64,000 nucleotides of DNA from Cymodocea nodosa (taxonomy: Eukaryota > Streptophyta > Magnoliopsida > Alismatales > Cymodoceaceae): the NCBI GenBank assembly GCA_036874045.1, contig CM072339.1:8005501-8069500 (forward strand), read 5' to 3'. Each line of letters opens with the position of its first letter. Positions within the stretch are counted from its first letter, which is position 1. Made by a program: the position numbers and the translations under genes. Below the pieces are notes generated by a model. The model saw only the letters and a list, made by a program, of their open reading frames with translations, was not told the DNA's origin and did no database searches. Below are positions 47,330 to 56,629 of this stretch, in pieces.

Positions 47330-47969
47330 AAGTACACGTGTTGAAACCATAATACATGACTTAAGTGGATTTTCGTTAAGTTATCTGTTACTCTCCGAAA
47401 TGCATTTGAGAATCGAAAAGTTAGATTTGTAACAATCTGAAACATCTCTTTATTATAAAATTGCTTAAGTACACGTGTCGTGATCTGGACGATTAACTTA
47501 AGTTATCTTTCGGAAGGTTATCTGTAACTCTCCGAAATGCGCATGAGCATCGGATAGTTAGGTTTATAAGTCTCCGAAACTTTCTGAACACCTTAAGTTC
47601 AAATTGTGCATGTGTTGAATTTCACTACTTTATAATGTCTTAGTCGAAACTCGAACAGTTATCATAAGTCTTCGAGTTTTCTCACTTTTTCACTTAGCCT
47701 GAAGTTATTTTCTTTATATGAACAATTACGCTAAATATTCTGCAATTGTTGGTTGTAAAACTTGTACAGTTATTGCAAGTACTCGAGTTATTTATCGGTA
47801 ACAGATATTATATTTATGATTCAATGATTGAATCCGTTTGTCCATTTATAAACTCGGAGAGTTATGAATGTTTTCCTAACAACCTTCGTGTTTCTACCTT
47901 GGTAAAACCCTAGCTTCACAATCTTTCCTTCCACTAAGTTCTACAGTGCAAAGCAAAGATTAATCAACA
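47330..47969 (+). promoter_or_regulatory. Promoter-like module upstream of A1 ORF3
   Basis: Two CACGTG boxes (about 47336 and 47472) and repeats of GTAACTCTCCGAAATGC, CGGATAGTTAGG, TCGAACAGTTATC and ACTCGGAGAGTTATG lie ahead of a TATAAAC box at 47847. The box is 123 bases before the ATG at 47970. The part around 47330-47600 looks duplicated relative to A3. Compare the A LTR array. Confidence 0.5.
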
Positions 47970-50572
47970 ATGTCAGGACGTGGAAGAGGACGTGGTAGAA
48001 TGACCAAAGTGTAGAAAAGAGAGTTGGAACTTCAGAAAATGCAGAATGAAATCAACGATGTTACTCCAGGTACACTTTTTCAAACGAAGTACTACACGAA
48101 ATCAGAAAAGCTGTTCAAGATGTGAAAATTTTTTGTTGGAAATTTATTCGAAATTATGCTGAAACATAGTTTAGACTAAAACAGACTGAACTTTCCACAT
48201 TGCATTTATGGAAAAGAAATTTACAACCTAACCCTGCGGTTGTAAGTTCTGGACATGTACCAAAGACATCGGTACAGTCTATCACTTATTATGAAAAGAA
48301 GTGGGGACCAATGATCGAAAAGGCAAACAGGGAATTACAATCCTTGTATTCCCAACATTATTTTCCCCCAGTTGTTTTAGATGATATTAAATAGTATATC
48401 CATGAACAGAAAACTGCCATTAGCAAAATGGGCCTTCGAAGTGAAGGACAAAGAGTTTATCAACTCAAAATGGCAGAGGTGGAGAACTTAAAACTCTATA
48501 TTCCATTATTACCACCTAGGCATCATGGTGAAGGACCATCAAGACAACAGGTGCCTTTAACAAGAGAAATTAAGACAATTTTAGAACCTGCTGAACAACC
48601 TGAAACACTACAGACACATAGTCGGACAAAGAAAAAGACAATTGAATATTTTGGACTAACTGCAGGTGTACAAGGAATATTGCAGCAAAAAGAAGAATCA
48701 GTGAAAAATGGAAAACTATGCTCCATTGCAGAAGCTGGACAAACATTTTTGTCAGGAATCCCAACAGATGTGACAAATATTGGCTTACAAGCATATACTC
48801 TAAGGTATTGTGTCACATTAGTGCATAATGTATCTTTTAATACAATGGACAGTTTTTCACACAATGCTGCAAGCACACATTCTTTTCCTACGGAAAGTGA
48901 GAATGTAGGAAATTTTGATGACATATATACAGATGATGTCAAATTTGATGATATTATTGATGACATAGACACTTAGTCTATGAATTTTAAAGATATTTCA
49001 TCTGAAGAGGAATGTACAGATATTCTTCCTCTTACTGTATCTCGAACAAAGACTTTTGAATTTTGGTACAGTTGCTTATACTACACTTTATATGTATGGT
49101 TATGTCTGTTACAATATATCGTATACTTGTTGATAAATGTATATAATCAACAACATACACAGTTACAAATAGAATATGATACTACCAATGTCTCACATAT
49201 ACAAATTTCAGAAATATAGGATGATTCTATTCCATAGATAGATATAGAACATTCTTTCATACAAAGACAGTTGTATAGATCACATATAGATATACAGGTT
49301 GCTGATATACAGATTGTTATAGAGACTGTTGCTACTGAAATGTTTCCAAAAGAATAAACAGAAGAAATTCAGCAGATTATTGATACGACAATAATAGATA
49401 TTTCAGACATTTATACTAGTTTTGATAGAAATTCCACCAGTTCTAAAAGATTTGACAATATAGATGCTGCTGATAATATTGAAACAAGTGCCAGATCAGA
49501 ACATCATGACAGGAAAATACCTAATCCTAAGCAGAGTTTAGATGCAAATACACTATTATGGTTTAGAATTAATTTCTGTTATGACAAATTTCAGACATAT
49601 AAAACTTTTACAGTTTTATATTCAAGACCAGTTAAGTTTGAAGGGATGGCACACATATGTGAACTGTTTGAATTTTAAGGCTTGTTGACTCTATTTCCAC
49701 AACAGCTAGGCCATCTTGCTATACTCGAACTTCTCAGTTGTTTTTACTCAAACTTAACAGTGGAAGAAGGTATTTCTGTTTCTAATATACAAGAAAATGA
49801 CATATATTTAACTCCAGATTTACTTCATCAGGAACTTGGTCTAAAAAATGAAGGAGTTAAATTATTAGAAAGAAAACGGGTTTATCGATTGGGATGGGAG
49901 ATTACAAGTTTAGCCAAAGATCCAACTGCCAACAAACCATTGACATTACTAAATGACTTAAATGGCCAAGCACATTTTATTGCAAAAATATTGCATGCTA
50001 CATTGTTCTAGAGGTTTGGTCATGGGGCAGTAGTTGGTAGATGTTGTCTTTATGCTACATACGCATTAATCAACCATATACAGGTGAACTGGTATGATAT
50101 TTTTGTTTCTCATATCTTACATTTGCAGAGTAAATTATTTTATGGTGATACAATTTTGAGAATTGTGGCAAGTCAAACAGATATTACACCTTGGCCACAA
50201 AAAAGATTAGAGTCACGATCTTTCTCTACAAAGGAACTCTAAAAATACCAAGCGGCAGATACACCTATCCTCAAACAACAACAACAATAGGTTCGACAAA
50301 CACAACAACAATCCACAGAATTTACAAAAACATAGCAACATATAGATATACAACAAGATATACATACAGATATACAACAAGGTATACACAGAGAAATACA
50401 TACAGGTATAGATACAAACTTACATACTGAATTTTTATAGCAACCATCAAAAGTTTCTCAAAATGATTTAGATCAGGCATTACTTGATTAGATAAACAGA
50501 GTTAGTACAGATATTGCAAAGACAATTTCAGATACTCTGATTGATATTTTTCGAAGACAAAGAGGCTTGTGA
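47970..50572 (+). pseudogene. A1 ORF3
   Basis: The ATG at 47970 gives MSGRGRGRGRMTKV and then a TAG. A 1-bp loss near 48065 moves the rest to another frame. That frame carries WGPMIEKANRELQSLYSQHY, KMGLRSEGQRVYQLKMAEVE (open 48428-48976), PLLPPRHHGEGPS and the acidic NFDDIYTDDVKFDD. The hydrophobic span FWYSCLYYTLYVWLCLLQYI lies near 49060-49150. The shared C-terminal domain follows (CELFEF near 49650, CFYSNLTVEEGI, YLTPDLLHQELGLKNEGV, LLNDLNGQAHFIAKILH, CCLYATYALINHIQVNWYD, KLFYGDTI), then a Gln/His/Thr-rich tail and DIFRRQRGL at TGA 50570-50572. About 865 codons in all, with a dozen stops. Function unknown. Confidence 0.85.
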
Positions 50573-50794
50573 TTTTACAAATGATGTATTACATGATTTA
50601 TTTTTTGTAATTTGTAACCAAAATCATTATGTAAACTGTTACTGATTTTAATGTTACGTGATTAATTTTCACAGTTTATGATATTAAACAGTTTTTGCTT
50701 AATCCATAAATCCTATGTATGATTGACACCATCGTTTTGATTAATATATACTTAGTAAGATATCCTTCCTTACATTTATAAAACTTAACTTCCT

Positions 50795-50896
50795 AAAGGG
50801 GGAGAAAATAGTTTGTTTACTTTTTTATAATGCCAAAAAGGGGGAGATATAAATTATGTGACTTATTAGGTTTTGACATCATCAAAAAGGGGGAGA
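50795..50896 (+). other. A1 polypurine tracts (three) and PPT hairpin
   Basis: Purine tracts lie at 50795-50808 (AAAGGGGGAGAAAA), 50835-50847 and 50884-50896 (both AAAAAGGGGGAGA). The last is one base before the 3' LTR and is the expected plus-strand primer. ACATCATCAAAA (50876-50887) and TTTTGATGATGT (50912-50923) form a perfect 12-bp inverted repeat around it. Confidence 0.8.
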
Positions 50897-50897
50897 T

Positions 50898-52110
50898 TGT
50901 CAGGTATTTAATTTTGATGATGTATGATTTATTATCGTATTTAAATAAGTCTACATAATATTCTCTAAGTATATTTCTCTAAGTATAATAGTTAACAGAT
51001 TATCAGAAAGTTTCATTTTTATGTCGGATAAATTAAAGATTTCCGAAGAGCTAGATTTGCAATAGTTAAACTTTCGGATAGTTAACGTTTCGTTTTTGTC
51101 GAATACTTTATGTTAAAAACTCGTATAGTTAAGTTATCCGCACGTGTGTTTTTAATGTTTTAAGTTGTCACGTGTTTTCCATGTGTGTTCGGTAATGGAA
51201 AATCGAATAGTTAGATAACTGTTCGAGTTTTAATACGCATGGATTGATAACTGTTCGAGTTTTGTAAAAGGACTAACGAACAGATAAGTTTCCTTGTTTA
51301 GTCATGTGTTTTGCAGGTGCAAGAACTCGAAGAGTTAAAGGATAAGTGTTCAAGTTTTGACAGGAGTTAAAGGATAAATGTTGGACTAAATTGAAGACTT
51401 AGAAGATATTCTACAAGACTCCAGGAAGATAAAATTTTGGTGAATCTACGAGTGGAGATTGTGGAAACTCAGATTGTTAGTGAAGAAAGTGGAAATTTAA
51501 ATAGAAAGTAATTTGGATTAAAGAGAAAATTAGTACGTGAATTATGGATTATGGATCAAGTGGATGAACATGCTAAACGTGAAAGACAACAGAGTTCGAC
51601 TACAAATAGAGAGTACGAGCTACATTACAATAGGGGATCCCAATCTCAAAATCCAAGTTTGAATATTTAATCTGGATCCCTAACTGAAAAGTTAAGTTTG
51701 AATATTCATATTCTGAAAAGTTCTCCAACATCAGAAGAAATTCGAAATTCCAAGCAATTTTAGAAAAGGAGCTGCAAACGCAAGAAGTTTGGAAATTCGA
51801 CAACTAGAGAAGAAGAGATATAGAAGCTGAGCAAAGAGAAAGAAAAGCGTTGTGTGCATAAAGATCAGGTTTTATACAATTCAAAATTAGTTTTGAAAAA
51901 GAGCTTTGTTTTCCTATTTGAATTGTATATCAAAAATTAATGTATCAAAACCGTCAAGATGGGAATTGAGCTGAAAATATATTGTAAATTCTGTCTTGAA
52001 ATAAAGGAATAGAATTTCATTTACGAGTGTTTTGTGCTCTTGTTTTATTCGCTAGTTTAATTACTAAAGACACAATTCACCTCCCCTCTTGTGATACAGA
52101 TGATCCTACA
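50898..52110 (+). repeat. A1 3' LTR
   Basis: TGTCAGGTATTTAATTTTG... to ...CAGATGATCCTACA, 1213 bp, followed by TSD GAGAC. It has the same AGTTA/TAACT array and the CACGTG (GTTGTCACGTGTTTT near 51169) as the 5' LTR. Confidence 0.94.
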
Positions 52111-53318
52111 GAGACTTTATTTTCTCTTGCTAGAAAACTTGAGAAGAAATACAAGTCAAATATAAGCTCAAGTTTTTCTATTAGTACAAGTCCTAATGAT
52201 GTAGAAATTGAAAAATCAGAGCATCAGGCACCTGACATTGAACAAGTTAGTGCAAATATAATTGACAATGTTGAGGTAGTAACTAGGTCACAGGCTGAAT
52301 TGTCTGGAGTAGTAGATATTGAAAAAGTTAAGACTCTTGAAGAACTAAACGTTAACCAGCCTTCTTTAGAATCTATAGAAGCAGAGTTTGAGAATTCACA
52401 TGTATCAATGGAGATATCTGTTGAACAAAATGCACAATTACAGACAAATACACTGACTGTAGAATTTGTGGAAAAATTGAACTCTGATCATACTATAGAG
52501 ACTGAATAGATGAATGTTGAGCATATTGACAATGTTCGTTACACTATTGAAGTTGAAGAATCAAGTTTACATATGCAACTTCAAGAAAATATTTTTATAG
52601 AGGAACAACATGACATTCATTTTGAAGAAGAGGTTCCTGAAGATGAATTAAACTCTGAATCAAGGCTTCAGGTATCATGACATTCATTTTGAAGAAGAGG
52701 TTCTTGAAGATGAATTAAACTTTGAATCAAGGCTTCAAGTATCATGACATTCATTTTGAAGAAGAGGTTCTTGAAGATGAATTAAACTCTAAATCAAAGC
52801 TTCAGGTATCACCTTCTTTGTGTACAATATCAAAAATTCAAGGTAATTCAATTCATTTTAGATTTGAAGAAGCATTGCAAAAATATAATAATCTCATTAC
52901 ATGTCAAATTCTGCATGCTTGACCAATAAAATTTAGAAATTTGATAGAAATAAAAGATCTATTTGAGTATCAAGGCCTCATTCAATTCTTGCTAGTTTGA
53001 ATGAAATGGAAGCAATACACAAAGCTTATTGTAGCTTTTTATAGCAATTTGGTCAAGAATGAAAATTTTCTGAAAACTCAAATAAATCAACAGGAGTTTA
53101 TATTGTCTCCTGAGTTAATTTTTGAAGTTTTGGGATTAAAGAATGAAGGTGTTGTTGTTACAAACAGATTTGACATGGTTAGACAACTAGAATGGAACAT
53201 TCAGTCTTTATCAAAAATTACAGATGTATATTCTGAAATGAGATTAATGGAAAATCTGAAAGTAGAGGCAAAGTTCATTGCAAATATATTGCATGCAAAT
53301 TTATTTCAGAGAGTTTGA
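52111..53318 (+). pseudogene. B1 ORF3, 3' part, ending at the 3' LTR
   Basis: It resumes in frame with 38682 (ETLFSLARKLEKKYK) and is open to a TAG at 52507. It is acidic and rich in Val, Glu and Asn. A 67-bp triplication then disturbs the frame. The C-terminal domain follows: RNLIEIKDLFEYQGLIQFLL, KQYTKLIVAFYSNLVKNENF, LSPELIFEVLGLKNEGVVV, VEAKFIANILHANLFQRV. It stops at TGA 53316-53318, which overlaps the start of the 3' LTR. The GH..., ATYA and KLFYGD parts seen in families A and G are missing. This copy is intermediate in wording between the gypsy and family A versions. Confidence 0.82.
52611..52811. repeat. 67-bp tandem triplication in B1 ORF3
   Basis: Units at 52611-52677, 52678-52744 and 52745-52811 each start TGACATTCATTTTGAAGAAG and end in CTTCA(G/A)GTATCA. 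67 is 3n+1, so each extra copy shifts the frame. Confidence 0.95.
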
Positions 53319-54752
53319 CACAATTTCTCATTTAACTAAACGTTAAGTTAACGTGTGTTTTTATTGAAAAACATGATATATTTTAAAGTTATATTTTCTA
53401 TATCATGTACAGTGCATGTTTGGAAAACTCGTTAAGTTATAGTTTTAGTCGTATAGAGATCACGTGAGAACTCGTTAAGTTAGAGGCTTAAAGGTTAAAA
53501 TATGTCACGTGAGAACTCGTTAATTTAGTGAGTAAAAGTTTAGACAACTCGTTAAGTTAGTGTTATACACGTGGTGAAATTATAAGTTACGATTGTTATA
53601 TTGTATCACGTGAGGTGCACATGTTTAACTTGTTAAGTTAACATAACTAAACGCGTTGAGTTGCTATATTGAACACTAAGGCAATGTGTTAGGTTAGCAT
53701 TATAAACTTAAGTTCTTATTTTTTGCATGTGGTAAAATACTTATTATAAAAACATTTGTATATTACTGGTTCGTTAAGTTATTGTAAGACAACAGAGATA
53801 GTTCATTGAGTTATCCATAACACAACAGAGTTAGTTCGTTGAGTTAGCTACAGTACTTGTTAGGTGAATTGGCACATGAGAAACTCGTTAAGTTGAAAAC
53901 GTTAAGTTATATATATATTTGTGTTACTCATTTAGTTAACATTAAAGTAACAACTCCTTATTATACTTGATGAAAAATTTTGGACGAGAAAGTTTATTTT
54001 GCTGGAAATTTTTCAGAGATCTAGGATTAATAATTAAAGAAAATTCGAAATGTAAACGTGGGTCAGAACGTGTGTATTTCGATGAAGGAAAAAGAAAAGA
54101 TGTGAAGAAGTGGAAAACTAGTAGTGATTAAACATGGAGGATATGCATGAAATGAAGATACAGTATAAAAGGCATAGAATTCTCGTTGATTAAATTATCC
54201 CTACACATCAAACGAAAAATCTTTTTAGGGATCAAAAACACCTCTTTGGGGAAAATCTCTTAGGTGGAAGAAAGTTCAGTGAAGCATAAAAAGGTAAGAT
54301 ATATGTCACTGAAGATTTGAAGTATCAGGTGGAAGCAAATTAAGTGAAGTAGAAAAGGTCAGATTTACGTCACTAAAGATTTAAAGTATCAAAAGAAAGC
54401 AAATTCGGTGAAGCATAAAAAGACAAAATATTCGTCATTGAAGAATTGCTGAAGAAGAAAGAGAAGAAGAAGAAGAAAGATCTTAAACAGGGAGAAATGT
54501 TTTAAATTCTGTAAATTAGTTTTCTCTATATGTAGTTATGAAATTGTTTTGATGATGTATGGTATCGAGATATAATTGCATCTATAATTTCTAAGGAGAA
54601 TTGAATTGTATATTGTAATTGAAACCTTGAATAAAAATGATTTTATGAAAACAATGTCTCAACTTGTTTTTGAGTTTTAAAGTTTCAATTACATTCAAAA
54701 ATATTGAGAAACACAATTCACCCCCCCTCTTGTGTAGCCATACGGTCCTACA
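53316..54752 (+). repeat. B1 3' LTR (short form)
   Basis: It begins TGACACAATTTCTC. Homology to the 5' LTR runs from AATTTCTC at 53322 to the end ...CGGTCCTACA. About 180 bp of the full-length family B LTR start is absent, as in the 5' LTR. It keeps the CACGTG/GTTAAGTTA array and TATAAAA at 54164-54170. Confidence 0.85.
54164..54170 (+). promoter_or_regulatory. TATA box of the B1 3' LTR
   Basis: TATAAAA in CAGTATAAAAGGC, as in the other family B LTRs. Confidence 0.65.
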
Positions 54753-54821
54753 GTTCCAGATCTTAATGTTATACATACATCTTCTAGATTTTCATTACTT
54801 TCAAGACGTTCTTGTATTTTA
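54753..54821 (-). pseudogene. 69-bp gypsy scrap: Gag-protease boundary
   Basis: The minus strand reads QERLESNENLEDVCITLRSG, ending in the (A/C)ITLRSG motif that stands just before the protease in Athila-type Gag-Pol. It lies between the B1 3' LTR and the B2 5' LTR. It is the continuation of the gypsy element interrupted at 7734. The sequence between them (the protease) is lost. Confidence 0.75.
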
Positions 54822-56431
54822 TGTTGAGTATTTTGTTTTGATGATGTGTGCTAAATGAAAATAATCATATTTGCTCAATTACTATTGCTTGTGAAAAGAA
54901 ATTAAAATCATCAATTAATATAGAAAAAGCTTACTGATATAAATACTTGTTTGTATTGGATATGAAATTATACTAAGTTAATAACTAGTTGTTTCGTTGC
55001 ATTAATTTCTCATTTAACTAAACGTTAAGTTAACGTGTATTTTTATTGAAAAGCATGATATATTTTAAAGTTATATTTTATGTATCATGAATAGTGCACG
55101 TTTAGACAACTCGTTAAGTTAGAGTGTTATTTGTATAGAGGTCACGTGAGAACTCATTGAGTTAAAGGCTTAAAGGTTAAAATAGGTCACGTGAGAACTC
55201 GTTAAGTTAGTGAGTAAAAGAAGAGATGAACTCGTTAAGTTAGTGTTATACACGTGGTGAAATTATAAGTTACAAATGTTATATTATATCATGTGAGGTG
55301 CACATGTTTAACTCGTTAAGTTAACATAACTAAACGCGTTGAGTTGCTATATTGAACACCAAGGCAACACGTTAGGTTAGTGTTATAAACTTAATTTGTT
55401 ATTTTTGCACGTGGTAAAATTCTTATTATAAAATCATTTGTTTATTGTTGGTTCGTTAAGTTATTGTAACACAACGGTGATAGTTCGTTGAGTTATCCAT
55501 AACACAACAGACTTAGTTCATTGAGTTAGCTACAGTACTTGTCACGTGAGTTGGCACATGAGGAACTCGTTAAGTTAGAAACGTTAAGTTATATATATAC
55601 TTGTGTTACTTGTTTAGTTAACATTAAAGTAATGATTACTTATTACACTGATAAAAATTTTGGACGAGAAAGTTTATTTTGTAGGAAATTTTTCAGAGAT
55701 CTAGGACTGATGATTAAACAAAATTCGAAATGTAGACGTGGGTCAGAACGTGTGTATTTCGATGAAGGAAAAAGAAAAGACGTGAAGAACTGGAAAACTA
55801 GTAGTGATTAAATGTGGAGGATATGCATGAAATGAAGATACAGTATAAAAGGTATAGAATTCTCGTTGATTAAACTATCCTTGCACATCAAACGAAAAAT
55901 CTTTTCAGGGATCAAAAACACCTCTTCAGGGAAAATCTCTTAGGTGTAAGAAAATTTAGTGAAGCTTAAACAGGTAAGATATATGTCACTGAAAATTTGA
56001 AGTATTAGGTGGAAGAAAATTCAGTGAAGCAGAAAAGGTCAGATTTACTTCACTGAAGATTTAAAGTATCAGGAGAAAGCAAATTCAGTGAAGTAGAGAA
56101 AGACTAGATATTCATCACTAAAGAATTGTTGAAGAAGAAAGAGAAAAAGAAGAAGAAAGATCTCAAACAGGGAGAAATATTTTAAATTCCGCAAATTAGT
56201 TTTCTCTGTTTGTAGTTATGAAATTGTTTAGATGATACATAGTATCGATATATAATTGCATCTACAATTTCTGAGGAGAATTGAATTGTATATTGTAATT
56301 GAAACCTTGAATAAAATTGATTTTATGAAAACAATGTCTCAACTTGTTTTTGAGTTTTAAAGTTTCAATTATATTCAAAAATATTGAAAAACACAATTCA
56401 CCCCCCTCTTGTGTAGCCATACGATCCTACA
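54822..56431 (+). repeat. B2 5' LTR
   Basis: TGTTGAGTATTTTGTTTTGATG... to ...ACGATCCTACA, 1610 bp, the same length as the solo LTR at 20077. CACGTG/GTTAAGTTA array at about 55015-55590, TATAAAA at 55844, poly-C tract near the end. Confidence 0.94.
55844..55850 (+). promoter_or_regulatory. TATA box of the B2 5' LTR
   Basis: TATAAAA in CAGTATAAAAGG, in the conserved family B position. Confidence 0.7.
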
Positions 56432-56433
56432 AG

Positions 56434-56445
56434 TGGTATCAGAGC
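56434..56445 (+). other. B2 primer-binding site (initiator tRNA-Met)
   Basis: TGGTATCAGAGC, two bases after the LTR. Confidence 0.93.
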
Positions 56446-56629
56446 TTTGTTAATAATCTTTGATATAAAATCGATACCAACTTATTTAATATCATTGCTT
56501 ATTCTACCTTCCTTATTTTAAACAGAAATTAATATCTAAGCATACGTTTAACCCACTTGATTTAAGGCTCAAGGTGTTTTAAAGTTTTAAATTGTTTAAA
56601 ATTAAAAAGGTTGAAAAATTTAAGGTAAG

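Larger units (their letters stand above)
38687..52110 (+). mobile_element. Ty1/copia element A1, full length (13.4 kb), in B1 ORF3
   Basis: The LTR, PBS, gag, pol, spacer, ORF3, PPT and LTR are all present. GAGAC at 38682-38686 and 52111-52115 is a perfect TSD, and removing A1 restores an open B1 ORF3 frame. The two LTRs differ by eye at roughly one base in thirty over the first 330 bases, mostly transitions. It is the youngest-looking A copy and the reference for the deletions in A2 and A3. Stops, frameshifts and a gag triplication make it non-autonomous. Confidence 0.95.
7735..54752 (+). mobile_element. Ty1/copia element B1 (SIRE-like), split by three later elements
   Basis: B1 consists of 7735-8764 and 22038-22440 (5' LTR), 22441-28146 (PBS, gag, pol), 36472-38686 and 52111-53315 (spacer and ORF3) and 53316-54752 (3' LTR). 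The gaps are A2, A3 and A1, each bounded by a perfect 5-bp TSD. Its two LTRs share private variants (for example TGGAAAACTCG and AGTTTAGACAACTC) that the solo LTR at 20077 and the B2 LTR lack, which supports pairing them. Both LTRs begin about 180 bp inside the full-length family B LTR. The bases outside (AGTCT on the left, GTTCC on the right) do not form a TSD. The surrounding DNA is gypsy pol on the left and the gypsy Gag-protease boundary on the right. Confidence 0.85.

Noticed and set aside
47970-50572. Calling ORF3 a retroviral envelope gene
   Set aside because: Only family A has a membrane-like segment. I see no signal peptide, no cleavage site and no fusion-peptide pattern, and the conserved part is a soluble-looking domain shared with gypsy.
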